From Rs1 sp000416275 (lineage in GTDB: Bacteria > Pseudomonadota > Gammaproteobacteria > Pseudomonadales > Balneatricaceae): a stretch of DNA of 64,000 nt. Of this stretch, positions 44,887-53,581 are shown piece after piece. A model generated the notes under the pieces. It saw only the letters and a program-made list of their open reading frames with translations, ran no database searches and was not told where the DNA came from. Made by a program: the position numbers and the translations under genes. Each line of letters opens with the position of its first letter. The stretch's first letter is position 1. The DNA lies in assembly GCA_965243635.1 (NCBI GenBank), contig OZ251574.1:62001-126000 (forward strand), written 5' to 3'.

Positions 44887-46365
44887 TTGCTTAATAACTA
44901 TTTTAATAACTACCGAATTTTACTGTTTTTATTTTTTGGTTTTCTATCGACAGTGATCAGTGCCGCTGTCCCTTTGGCTACCCATGATTTTTCGCAGCCT
45001 GAAAAGTACGAGCAGTTTGCTGGTGGCGCTACTAGTGTTCTGATAAAAGGCAAAAAATCTTTTTTACAACCGGCGAAAAATTTAAGTTTTGCAAAAAAGC
45101 TCGACTTTAAGATTGGCGAGAGTATTTTTGCAAAATTTTGGGTGTTTTCGCCATCTTCGACTCAGGCAAGTGATGGCTTGGGGCCGCTACATAATGCCCG
45201 CTCTTGTATGGGCTGTCATATTAGAGGGGGGAGAGGTCATGTGCCCCAAGCTAATTGGCCAGCAGACAACGCCATTTCAATGTTAATGCGCTTAAGTATA
45301 CCCGCGCAGAATCAAGAGCAGCGCCAGCAGCTAGCATCGGGCCGACTGGCTTTTATTACAGAGCCCAACTATGGCAGTCAACTACAAGATTTTGCCCTGC
45401 AGGGCATGGATGCCGAAGGTCGAATTAGCATAAAGTATACTGAGCAAGCAGTGACGTTACGCTCCGGCCGGGTTATTCAGCTGCGAGCCCCCAGCTATTC
45501 AATTACTGGTTTAAACTATGGGCCGCTGCACCCGGACACTATGTTCTCAGTGCGAGTCGCCAACCCAATGATCGGTTTGGGCCTGTTAGAAGCTATTGAT
45601 CAACAGGATATTTTATCCCTGGTGGATGCCGATGATCAAAATGCTGACGGGATCTCAGGTAGAGCCAATTTAGTTTGGCAGGTCGCCAGCCAATCGCTGG
45701 CGCTGGGGCGCTTTGGCTGGAAGGCGGGCAGCCCGAATTTAGTACAGCAGAACAGTGCTGCTTTCGCGACTGACATGGGGCTGTCAACGCTGCTATTTAA
45801 GCAAGCTTATCAGGGGGATTGTACTGTTCATCAACAAGTTTGTCTGCAGGCACCCGATGGGCGATCTAGCCATTTAGCAGATGTAGAAGTGGCGCCACAA
45901 ATGGATCAAGCACTGGCATTATTTACCCGCAATATCGCTGTGCCAATTCGCACTAACGTCGCTAGTCGCTCGGTGTTAGCAGGCAAGCAGCTTTTTTATC
46001 AAAGTGGTTGCACCGGCTGCCATCAGCCGGCATTCACCACTAGCTCCGATGCCCCATTGGAACAGGCCAGTCAATTAATTTGGCCCTATTCCGATCTGTT
46101 GCTACACGACATGGGAGAAGGGTTGGCCGATAACCGACCGGAGTTTCAAGCGAGCGGAAGAGAGTGGCGAACCGCGCCACTCTGGGGAATCGGCGCGACC
46201 AAAGCGGTATCGGGAAAAACAGAATTTTTGCATGATGGTCGAGCCAGATCGCTACTAGAGGCGATTTTATGGCACGGTGGGGAAGCGCAAAAAAGCCGCG
46301 ATGCGGTGGTTAATATGTCTGATGAAGAGCACAATAAGCTTATATTATTTTTGGAGTCGCTGTAG
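44887..46365 (+). CDS. di-haem thiol oxidoreductase-like protein (DUF1111 family)
   Basis: 492 residues, TTG start with AGG upstream and a signal peptide (hydrophobic residues 10-26, cleavage near ISA). Two c-type haem motifs are present: CMGCH at residues 107-111 and CTGCH at 375-379. The segments DGLGPLHNARSC, RAPSYSITGLNYGPLHPD and LLHDMGEGLADNRPEF are typical of the family found next to imelysin genes. It would be exported and matured by the Ccm system; the redox partner is unknown. Its stop overlaps the next start by one base, so the three genes that follow form an operon. Confidence 0.93.
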   Translation: MLNNYFNNYRILLFLFFGFLSTVISAAVPLATHDFSQPEKYEQFAGGATSVLIKGKKSFLQPAKNLSFAKKLDFKIGESIFAKFWVFSPSSTQASDGLGPLHNARSCMGCHIRGGRGHVPQANWPADNAISMLMRLSIPAQNQEQRQQLASGRLAFITEPNYGSQLQDFALQGMDAEGRISIKYTEQAVTLRSGRVIQLRAPSYSITGLNYGPLHPDTMFSVRVANPMIGLGLLEAIDQQDILSLVDADDQNADGISGRANLVWQVASQSLALGRFGWKAGSPNLVQQNSAAFATDMGLSTLLFKQAYQGDCTVHQQVCLQAPDGRSSHLADVEVAPQMDQALALFTRNIAVPIRTNVASRSVLAGKQLFYQSGCTGCHQPAFTTSSDAPLEQASQLIWPYSDLLLHDMGEGLADNRPEFQASGREWRTAPLWGIGATKAVSGKTEFLHDGRARSLLEAILWHGGEAQKSRDAVVNMSDEEHNKLILFLESL

Positions 46366-47468
46366 TGAAAACAATATTTAAAATGGTCAATAAACAGCTG
46401 CTTATAGCCAGTGGTTGTCTCGTATACTTAGTCGCTAGCCCTGTCAACGCGTCACAGTTATCTGAACAGCGTTGGCAGGAGTTTAATTTAGCAGCGGTCC
46501 AGCAACACATAATACCGAACTACCAGACGCTAGTAGAGCAGTCAAACTTATTGGTTACTAGTGTGAGTGCCTTTTGTGAAGATAGATCAGAGCAGCGCTT
46601 AAATGCAGCAAAAAGTCAGTTTAAACAGACTCAACAAGCTTGGCAGAATATTCAGCATATCCAGTTTGGTCCGGTTACTATGTTGATGCGCAACTTCAGC
46701 TTGCAATACTGGCCGGATAAAAAGAACTTAGGTGGCAGGCAGCTTAATGCCTTACTTAAACAGGCCGGTGATGCTCCGCAATATGACAATGAGTTTTTTA
46801 ATCGGGCTTCCGTGGCTGTAAAAGGCTATCCGGCGATCGAGCGGTTGCTGTTCGAGGCAAAGCTGTTTGCTCAATTGGACAGTAACCCCAGTTATTGCCC
46901 GCTATTAACGGCGATCACTGAGCACATAGCGTCTAACACTCAATCTATAGTTACCGAGTGGCATGCAGAGCTAGCCAATTATCATCATTATGCCGAGGAT
47001 GCTCTGTATCAGTCGCCCCGAGAAGCGGCTACGGAAATTCTTAAAACCTTAGTGGAGCCTATCGAGGCGATTAGCGATGGGAAAATAGCGGCACCACTCG
47101 GCAAGACGCTAGCCAAAATGCGCTGGAGAAAAAGTGAGTCTTGGCGCAGTAAACAGTCTATTGAAAATATTCGGACTAACCTCAAGAGCCTGCAGCACCT
47201 GTTCTCTGGTGTTTCTGGGGCTAGCACTAAACAGTTGTTAATTGAAAGTGGTGCGGGCGAGCTGGCGGCAGAAATTGATCGACAATTTTCCCAGATAAAC
47301 GCAGCACTGCAACAGATAGCAGCGCCAGTTGCTATGCAATATCAGCAGCGGCAATTTGCGCAATTAAGTAGTGTTCAGCAACAGCTAAAACAACTGAGCG
47401 ATAATTTACTCGCAAGCATGCAGCCTCTACAAATAAAACTAGGCTTCAATCGCCGTGATGGTGATTAA
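46365..47468 (+). CDS. second imelysin family protein, with altered GxHxxE motif
   Basis: 367 residues, GTG start, signal peptide (hydrophobic residues 9-25, cleavage after VNA). It has the helical imelysin outline with FGPVTMLMRNFSLQYWPDKKNLG corresponding to the WPxD region, but where the first paralogue has GYHAIE this protein has GYPAIERLLFE: the His is Pro156 while Glu is kept. The same substitution is seen in the second imelysin of related loci, so it is probably a functional divergence and not decay. It overlaps the di-haem gene by one base. Confidence 0.9.
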   Translation: MKTIFKMVNKQLLIASGCLVYLVASPVNASQLSEQRWQEFNLAAVQQHIIPNYQTLVEQSNLLVTSVSAFCEDRSEQRLNAAKSQFKQTQQAWQNIQHIQFGPVTMLMRNFSLQYWPDKKNLGGRQLNALLKQAGDAPQYDNEFFNRASVAVKGYPAIERLLFEAKLFAQLDSNPSYCPLLTAITEHIASNTQSIVTEWHAELANYHHYAEDALYQSPREAATEILKTLVEPIEAISDGKIAAPLGKTLAKMRWRKSESWRSKQSIENIRTNLKSLQHLFSGVSGASTKQLLIESGAGELAAEIDRQFSQINAALQQIAAPVAMQYQQRQFAQLSSVQQQLKQLSDNLLASMQPLQIKLGFNRRDGD

Positions 47469-47550
47469 GTAAAGTGGTGATTGAGCCGGTTTTTAACGCC
47501 GAATTGTTGAACACTGCTACTATGACAGCCTTATTTGCGAGCAGAGCCCA

Positions 47551-48666
47551 GTGAATAATAAGTCGATTAATGTGCCGCGCCGACAATTTAGCGGCTATTT
47601 GGGCTGTCTGTTATTAAGTGCCGCGCTACCTAGTGTCAGTATGGCCAATAGCCCGAGTAGCTACGCCTCAGCCAGTGTCGACGATCGGGGGCAGCACTGG
47701 CTAATAGTGTTCGATCAGCTGGGGAATCAGCAAGTTAAATACCCTTTGCCGAGTCGCGCACATCAGGTATTAAAACATCCTACCCAGCCCTGGTTGCTGG
47801 TGGTGGCGCGTCGACCTGGCCAATATTTATTGGTCATCGATCTCAATACTGGCGCCTTAGTGCAGCGCATTACAGCGTCAACAGGACAGCATTTCTGTGG
47901 TCATATGCAGATCAGCGCCGACGGTAAGCTTTTATATACCACCGAAAATATAACCCTCAACAGTGCCGGCTTGATCGTGGTCCGTGATTTTTCTGAACAA
48001 TTACAGACACTCCAGCAGTTTTCTAGTGGTGGCATTGGGCCACATCAGCTGAAATTATGTGATGCCGATAAGACCCTGGTGGTAGCGAATGGCGGAATAC
48101 ATACCAAAAATCGGCAGAAGCTCAACCTTCAGCAAATGCACTCCAACCTCAGCTATATCAATCTGGCTACTAGCGAAATTACCGAGCAAGTAATGCTCGA
48201 TACCGAATATGCACAGCTAAGTATTCGTCATATAGCGGTGGATGACAGTAGTCGAGTACTGATTGCCATGCAGTATCAGGGGGAGCGAACCGCGGTGGTG
48301 CCTCTAGTTGCCCTGCACCAGAGGGGCGAGCCGTTAAGTTTTTTAGCAATACCTGAAAAAGATTTCTTTCAGCTACAGCAGTACTGTGGCAGCGCCTGTT
48401 TTGATCGCACTGGCAGCGTAGTGGCTGTGTCTGCACCTAAGGGGGACAGTATCTTGTTTTGGGACTTGGCCAATAACAACCGCTACTTACACAAGATAAA
48501 GGTCAAAGATGGCTGTGGCATCACTGCAGGGGCGAGCGAGGGCGAGTTTATTGTCAGTAGCGGTCGCGGGCGTGTCTATCAAATAAATCCGCGTCAAGCT
48601 AGCAAAACGCTGCTCCTAAAAAATACCGCTATACAGTGGGATAATCACTTGGCAGCAGTTGGCTAG
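47551..48666 (+). CDS. DUF1513 family exported protein (probable beta-propeller)
   Basis: 371 residues, GTG start. The N-terminus NVPRRQFSGYLGCLLLSAAL carries an RRxF pair before a hydrophobic stretch, a likely Tat signal. The body is rich in beta-strand repeats; GHMQISADGKLLYTTEN, GIGPHQLKLCDADKTLVVANGG and RIHTKNR-like IHTKNRQKLNL segments mark DUF1513. It is the last gene of the imelysin operon, 82 bp after the second imelysin gene. The molecular role is unknown; a Tat signal would suit a protein folded with a cofactor. Confidence 0.88.
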   Translation: MNNKSINVPRRQFSGYLGCLLLSAALPSVSMANSPSSYASASVDDRGQHWLIVFDQLGNQQVKYPLPSRAHQVLKHPTQPWLLVVARRPGQYLLVIDLNTGALVQRITASTGQHFCGHMQISADGKLLYTTENITLNSAGLIVVRDFSEQLQTLQQFSSGGIGPHQLKLCDADKTLVVANGGIHTKNRQKLNLQQMHSNLSYINLATSEITEQVMLDTEYAQLSIRHIAVDDSSRVLIAMQYQGERTAVVPLVALHQRGEPLSFLAIPEKDFFQLQQYCGSACFDRTGSVVAVSAPKGDSILFWDLANNNRYLHKIKVKDGCGITAGASEGEFIVSSGRGRVYQINPRQASKTLLLKNTAIQWDNHLAAVG

Positions 48667-48808
48667 GCTTGTCTGGCCTGCTTACAGCTCTCAAGCAGCT
48701 CTTGCAAAGGTCTTCTCGCAAGCGCTTTTTAAGCAATCTGATATTCAATCTTAGCAATCTCGGCGCAAGCGCTGGCATTGCATTCCCGATTATCTTTAGC
48801 TGGGCTAT

Positions 48809-48846
48809 CTTACACTCTGGATCCACGATTAAGTCGCAGATTCAAG
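48809..48846. repeat. family A right-end remnant, copy A8
   Basis: CTTACACTCTGGATCCACGA then TTAAGTCGCAGATTCAAG aligns with the terminal 38 bases of family A. It lies in the 203-bp gap between the convergent DUF1513 and znuA genes. Confidence 0.55.
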
Positions 48847-48869
48847 TAAACAGAGTGGGTTAGAGTTTC

Positions 48870-49916
48870 TCAATGGCTCAAACAGTCGATGAACTGCTGC
48901 CCAAAATCGCGTAGGAAGCCGCTATAGCGGTTATCTGTATAGTTTGACTGGGTTGCCAATGGGTCTAGTTGCGCCACTTTAATGGTTTGGTTTCTTACCA
49001 CTGAATCAATCGCCACGCTGCTGAATTGCGGTTCACTAAAAATACAGACTGGCTTAGTCTCAATTAATATCTGTTTGATTTCCGCTAGATGTTTAGCTCC
49101 TGGGCGTTTCGCGGGGTTGATGGTTAACGCGGCGACTTGGTTGAGCTGATAGTGTTCGATGAAGCGTGCGTAGGCATCGTGAAAGACCAAAAAACCCAAC
49201 GCTCTCAAACTACTTAAATCGGCAGTTAACGCCACATCTAACCGCTGCAACTGCTCTTTAAATTGTTGATAATTTAGCTCGAGTCGGCTCTGGTGTTGCG
49301 GATAGAGAAGAATGGTTTGCTGTTTAATTAAGGCGGCGATTTTTAAAGCCATCTTCGGGCTGAGCCAGAGGTGCGGATCTAGTCCCTGATATTGATGAAT
49401 GTGTCGCTTTGGCGGGTGGCTGGCGTCTGTAAACTGGCTGTCGTGCCGATGCTCTGCATCGTCGTGATCAAGTTCGGCACTGGGTTGTGCGACCAATGGC
49501 GCTGTAGGCTTGGCACCGCTATCGATTAAGCTAGCGAGGGCAAAGGTCTTTAGCGGGTATTTAGACAGAGGCTTTTGCATAAATGTTTCCAGCATCGGCC
49601 CCACCCAGTAGATGCTGCTAGCGTTGTGGATTTTTTTAACCTCGGAGGGACGCAGCGAATATGCGTGGGGCGAGGCACCGGCCGGCAGTAGATAATCCGC
49701 TTTAATGACTCCCTGGGTAATGTCTGCGGCAATTAGCTGGAGCGGCTTGATGCTGGTCAAGATAAAGCCTGGCTCGGCATATGTAGCGGCGTTGAGCGAG
49801 CTGCTAAACAGGGCCCCAATACCGAGTATTATCTGCAGGGCACAGGCGGCTGTTGGGAAAGAAGGGCGCACATGGGTGATTTTGTGGGATTGACTGAGCT
49901 GTCGGTGAAATTTCAT
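48870..49916 (-). CDS. znuA: zinc ABC transporter substrate-binding protein ZnuA
   Basis: 348 residues, exported. The family's zinc-binding histidines are seen in GASPHAYSLRPSEV, in GLDPHLWLSPKMA and in FHDAYARFIEHY; a His/Asp-rich loop (DHDDAEHRHD, then HPPKRHIHQ, about residues 150-175) lies between them, as usual for ZnuA. It delivers Zn2+ to ZnuBC in the inner membrane. It is divergent from zur-znuC-znuB, with a Zur-box-like palindrome in between. Confidence 0.96.
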   Translation of the reverse strand: MKFHRQLSQSHKITHVRPSFPTAACALQIILGIGALFSSSLNAATYAEPGFILTSIKPLQLIAADITQGVIKADYLLPAGASPHAYSLRPSEVKKIHNASSIYWVGPMLETFMQKPLSKYPLKTFALASLIDSGAKPTAPLVAQPSAELDHDDAEHRHDSQFTDASHPPKRHIHQYQGLDPHLWLSPKMALKIAALIKQQTILLYPQHQSRLELNYQQFKEQLQRLDVALTADLSSLRALGFLVFHDAYARFIEHYQLNQVAALTINPAKRPGAKHLAEIKQILIETKPVCIFSEPQFSSVAIDSVVRNQTIKVAQLDPLATQSNYTDNRYSGFLRDFGQQFIDCLSH

Positions 49917-49937
49917 TAGTACTGCCTAAAATAAAAA

Positions 49938-49950
49938 GTTATAATATAAC
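49938..49950. promoter_or_regulatory. Zur-box-like palindrome between znuA and zur
   Basis: GTTATAATATAAC is a perfect 13-bp palindrome identical in its core to the E. coli znu operator (GTTATAATAT). It lies 22 bp from the znuA start and 58 bp from the zur start, so one site can control both directions. Zinc-loaded Zur would bind and repress. Confidence 0.8.
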
Positions 49951-50007
49951 AATTATTACATTAAAGACTTTTCGCAGCAACAACCCATCGAAGAAAGTGA
50001 GAATATT

Positions 50008-50511
50008 TTGGCATTTACCTTCCAGTCAAAGCATGACCATGGCCGTTGCATAACCCAGGCCATGGCAGATGCAGAGCAATTGTGTGCCACACATGGGCAG
50101 CGCTTTACTAAAATTAGAAAATTAGTACTGGAGCTGGTTTGGCAGAGCCATCGACCATTGGGCGCCTATGAATTATTGCCGGCAATTAAGGAGGCGGGCT
50201 TTAACTCTGCGCCACCGACCGTCTATCGCGCACTTGAGTTCTTGCAAGAGCAGGGCTTAGTGCATCGCATTTCATCATTAAATGCTTTCATCGGCTGTTC
50301 GCATCCTGGACATCAAGCTAGCAGCTGCTTTTTAATTTGTCAGCAATGCCAGTTAGCAGTGGAGCTAGAGTCGTCAACGCTGGCCAGTGCAATTACATCG
50401 ATAACTGATGATATGGGCTTTGTAGTGGAGCGAGAGCATTTAGAGATCGTCGGTAAATGCCCAAATTGTGCCGCCGAAACTGCCGCGCTTAACCTGGAGA
50501 ATAGCGATTGA
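50008..50511 (+). CDS. zur: zinc uptake regulator Zur (Fur family)
   Basis: 167 residues from a TTG at 50008. The winged helix (HRPLGAYELLPAIKEAGFNSAPPTVYRALEFLQEQGLVHRI) and the two structural-zinc CxxC pairs (CQQC near residue 111, CPNC near 150) are as in Zur. HHQ-like GCSHPGHQASS carries metal-site histidines. It lies with znuC and znuB in one operon and is expected to repress itself. Confidence 0.93.
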   Translation: MAFTFQSKHDHGRCITQAMADAEQLCATHGQRFTKIRKLVLELVWQSHRPLGAYELLPAIKEAGFNSAPPTVYRALEFLQEQGLVHRISSLNAFIGCSHPGHQASSCFLICQQCQLAVELESSTLASAITSITDDMGFVVEREHLEIVGKCPNCAAETAALNLENSD

Positions 50512-51275
50512 TGAATAGCGATATAGTCAGGCTTGCAGGGGTCAATATCAGCTTTGCTGAAAAGCGAGTGGTGCGCGATGTCAGCTTTAATTTACACACA
50601 GACTGCATCACGACTTTGATCGGGCCAAATGGGGCGGGCAAAACCACCTTGGTAAAAATAGTACTTGGTTTGATCAAGCCCGACAGCGGTTCAGTGTGGC
50701 GAAAGCCGAATTTGGTGATTGGCTACGTGCCACAAAAGCTGCACATTGACAGTACCTTTCCGCTTAGTGTGCATCGTTTTTTGAAAATAGACCGAAAACT
50801 CTCTGAGCATGCAATTGACGAGGCGGTGGCCAGTGTCAATATTCAAGGTTTGCTAAACAGCTCTATCCACGGTTTATCAGGGGGGGAAATGCAGCGGGTA
50901 TTACTGGCGCGAGCTCTGTTGCGCAGCCCACAGCTACTAGTGTTAGATGAACCGGTGCAGGGAGTTGATATAAACGGTCAGATCGAGCTCTATCAGTTGA
51001 TTTCAGATATTAGAAAAGCGCGTGGCTGCAGTGTCTTGATGATCTCGCATGATTTGCATTTAGTGATGTCGGCAACCGATCACGTGATTTGTATGAACCA
51101 GCATATCTGTTGTTCGGGCCACCCGGAGAAAATTACCAGCGATCCGTCGTATATCGATTTATTTGGTGCAGCGAGTGCCAAGACCATGGCTCTGTACGCG
51201 CATCACCACAACCACGATCACAATTTACACGGCGATGTGACTAAACAGCCACCCACCGAGGAGTGTCAGCACTAA
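50511..51275 (+). CDS. znuC: zinc ABC transporter ATP-binding protein ZnuC
   Basis: 254 residues from the ATG at 50511, overlapping the zur stop by one base (TGATG). The Walker A GPNGAGKTTLVK, the signature LSGGEMQRVLLARAL and Walker B LLVLDEPVQGVD followed by the H-loop MISHDLH are complete. The C-terminal HHHNHDHNLH-type histidine cluster (near residues 230-240) may sense or buffer zinc. It powers ZnuAB uptake. Confidence 0.97.
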   Translation: MNSDIVRLAGVNISFAEKRVVRDVSFNLHTDCITTLIGPNGAGKTTLVKIVLGLIKPDSGSVWRKPNLVIGYVPQKLHIDSTFPLSVHRFLKIDRKLSEHAIDEAVASVNIQGLLNSSIHGLSGGEMQRVLLARALLRSPQLLVLDEPVQGVDINGQIELYQLISDIRKARGCSVLMISHDLHLVMSATDHVICMNQHICCSGHPEKITSDPSYIDLFGAASAKTMALYAHHHNHDHNLHGDVTKQPPTEECQH

Positions 51276-52073
51276 ATGTACTACGATTTCTTACTTTTTG
51301 CAGTACTCGGAGGCCTTGGTGTCGCACTTGTCACCGGACCTTTAGGGGCTTTTGTAGTGTGGCGTAGAATGTCCTACTTTGGCGATAGCTTAGCCCATAG
51401 CGCACTCCTTGGGGTCTCTATCGGTATTTTCTTTGAGTTAAATCTCAATATCGCGATTATTTTGTGTTGTCTGCTGTTGGCAGTGGTGCTGGTGGCGATG
51501 CAAAAACAGCAATTTATTGCCACTGACACGCTGCTTGGCATTATGGCACACAGCTCACTGTCACTAGGTTTGGTGACTATTTCATTTATTGAAGATGCGC
51601 GCATCGACTTGATGGCGTTTTTGTTTGGCGATCTGTTGGCGATACTGCCAGAAGATCTGTGGTGGATTCTAGTCGGCGGCGGTCTGGTATTAATCGTGCT
51701 GTACTACTTTTGGCCGCAAATGATCGCCATGACCATTAACGAAGAGTTGGCGGCGGTAGAGGGAGTGCCAGTCGCTAAAATGCGCTTGCTGTTAATGCTG
51801 ATGATCGCGCTGGTGATTGCGGTGGCGATGAAAATAGTCGGCGTACTTTTGATCACCTCACTGCTAATTATCCCCGCTGCCAGCGCTAGACCTTTAAGTC
51901 GCTCCCCCGAACAAATGGCGTTGCTCGCCTCTCTGTTAGGCTGTATTGCAGTGGTGGTTGGGCTGTTGGCTTCCTTTGAATTTGACACTCCGGCGGGTCC
52001 CTCTGTAGTGGTGGCAGCCATGACTATTTTTATTGGCATCTATCTATGGCCGAAAAAGCGCAGCCAGTTCTAA
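51276..52073 (+). CDS. znuB: zinc ABC transporter permease ZnuB
   Basis: 265 residues with about eight membrane segments. The MSYFGDSLAHSALLGV motif near residue 32 is the conserved metal-permease segment. It starts directly after the znuC stop. Its 3' end overlaps the MATE gene by 28 bp if that gene starts at 52046. Confidence 0.96.
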   Translation: MYYDFLLFAVLGGLGVALVTGPLGAFVVWRRMSYFGDSLAHSALLGVSIGIFFELNLNIAIILCCLLLAVVLVAMQKQQFIATDTLLGIMAHSSLSLGLVTISFIEDARIDLMAFLFGDLLAILPEDLWWILVGGGLVLIVLYYFWPQMIAMTINEELAAVEGVPVAKMRLLLMLMIALVIAVAMKIVGVLLITSLLIIPAASARPLSRSPEQMALLASLLGCIAVVVGLLASFEFDTPAGPSVVVAAMTIFIGIYLWPKKRSQF

Positions 52074-53401
52074 TGCTCAAAACTGAGCAAGGTGACTATA
52101 AATTAATTTGGCTGCTCTCTTGGCCAGTTATGTTGTCGAACATCTCGCAGCCGCTATTGGGGCTGGTCGATATAGCGGTGATCGGTCATTTAGCGGATAG
52201 CCGATTTTTAGCGGCAATTGCTATTGGCAGCACTATATTTGCTTTTGTCTATTGGTCGTTTGGTTTTTTGCGGATGGGAACTACCGGCATGATCGCGCAA
52301 ATAGTCGGCGCAGAAGATGGATCGGCGAATCGAACGGTGCTCGCTCAATCGATGCTTGTAGCGCTATTTATTGCAGCGGTTTTACTGTTGCTGCAACAGC
52401 CAATTATTGAGTTAGCGCTGAGCTTGCTGGCTCCAGAGGCGCAGGTGCTCCCCCAGGCGCAGTGGTATGCTAGCATTCGAATCTACGGTGCTCCGGCAGT
52501 GCTGTGTAGCTATGTATTGCTGGGCTGGTTTGTCGGTAATCAAAATACTAAAGTACTGCTTATCCTGTTGGTGAGTACTAACTTACTTAATGTTTTTTTG
52601 GATCTGATCGCGGTTAATGTGCTGGGTATGAAAGCCGAGGGCTTAGCGTACGCCACGGTCATTTCGGAGTATTTTGGACTTGGCTTAGGGCTGTGGTTTT
52701 GCCGAGAGATGTTGAAAAAGGTCTCCGGTGAAATTGCCTATGCGAGCTTGACTAAATTGCGCCACTACTACCCGATATTTCAAGTTAATCGCTACTTATT
52801 TTTCAGGACTATTTTACTGTTGCTGGCGATGGCCTTTTTTACCGCGCAAGGGGCAAAACTGGGGGCTGATATACTGGCCGCGAATGCGGTTTTGATGACC
52901 TTTGTGATGCTTATTTCGCATGTCTTAGATGGTTTTGCGCACGCTCTAGAAGCACTGACCGGCAAGGCGATAGGTGCGAAAAATCTCGATAAATTCTATC
53001 GGTTAGTAACGGCCGCCGCCGTGCTTTCGATTGGCGTGGCGGTGCTGTTTAGCTTAGTTTTTTTGGTGGCCGGAAATTTATTTATTAATCTGCTGACCTC
53101 GATTGAGGCGGTGCGGGTTAACGCCAGTATTTATTTACCTTGGCTGGTGGTCTTGCCTCTCATCGCCATGACTAGCTATTTACTGGATGGAGTCTTTATC
53201 GGGGCGACTAAAGTGGCGGTGATGCAAAATGCCATGTTAGTCTCGGTGGCTGGTGTGTATTTCCCGGTCTGGTATCTCAGCCAAAGCCTGCTCAATCACG
53301 GTCTGTGGATTGCGCTTCTGGCGCTGTATGCAGGCAGAGCAGTGACTAGTTGCGTCGGCTTTTACTGGCTGAGCCGCACGGATACTTGGCTCGATAAATA
53401 A
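52046..53401 (+). CDS. MATE family efflux transporter (DinF/NorM-like)
   Basis: 451 residues with twelve membrane segments in two six-helix halves. LLSWPVMLSNISQPLLGLVDIAVIGHL and FWSFGFLRMGTTGMIAQ-type segments (here YWSFGFLRMGTTG) place it in the DinF branch. MATE proteins export drugs or metabolites with Na+ or H+ antiport. It overlaps the end of znuB (or starts at 52073 with a one-base overlap), so it is co-transcribed and possibly controlled by Zur. The substrate is unknown. Its last codon and stop lie inside an 8-bp tandem repeat array. Confidence 0.9.
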   Translation: MAEKAQPVLMLKTEQGDYKLIWLLSWPVMLSNISQPLLGLVDIAVIGHLADSRFLAAIAIGSTIFAFVYWSFGFLRMGTTGMIAQIVGAEDGSANRTVLAQSMLVALFIAAVLLLLQQPIIELALSLLAPEAQVLPQAQWYASIRIYGAPAVLCSYVLLGWFVGNQNTKVLLILLVSTNLLNVFLDLIAVNVLGMKAEGLAYATVISEYFGLGLGLWFCREMLKKVSGEIAYASLTKLRHYYPIFQVNRYLFFRTILLLLAMAFFTAQGAKLGADILAANAVLMTFVMLISHVLDGFAHALEALTGKAIGAKNLDKFYRLVTAAAVLSIGVAVLFSLVFLVAGNLFINLLTSIEAVRVNASIYLPWLVVLPLIAMTSYLLDGVFIGATKVAVMQNAMLVSVAGVYFPVWYLSQSLLNHGLWIALLALYAGRAVTSCVGFYWLSRTDTWLDK

Positions 53402-53479
53402 TCAAATAATCAAATAATCAAATAATCAAATAATCAAATAATCAAATAATCAAATAATCAAATAATCAAATAATCAAAT
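53396..53479. repeat. 8-bp tandem array, 10.5 copies
   Basis: AAATAATC is repeated without a single mismatch from 53396 to 53479. The first unit contains the last Lys codon and the stop codon of the MATE gene. An 11-bp palindrome (GGTCAGTGACC, 53480-53490) follows directly. Perfect identity implies recent expansion, so copy number probably varies between strains. Confidence 0.95.
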
Positions 53480-53537
53480 GGTCAGTGACCACTATATTAG
53501 TGAGCCTATGAACAATTCCCATACCTCCCTGCGGAGC

Positions 53538-53560
53538 GTGTGTGACTTGTTCAGAGCTCC
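53538..53560. repeat. family C motif, copy C3
   Basis: GTGTGTGACTTGTTCAGAGC (then TCC) is the complement of the family C motif seen at 4474 and 8328. A small CTCC..GGAG hairpin precedes it. It lies 22 bp from the tag stop codon. Confidence 0.5.
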
Positions 53561-53581
53561 TTGAGCTAAAATCTGCAGCAG

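Noticed and set aside
51076..51090. CACGTG in znuC considered as a third parS
   Set aside because: The flanks (GATCACGTGATT) lack the GTTN..NAAC arms required of parS.
53396..53479. Array considered as a CRISPR
   Set aside because: The 8-bp units are directly adjacent with no spacers and there are no cas genes; it is a simple tandem repeat.
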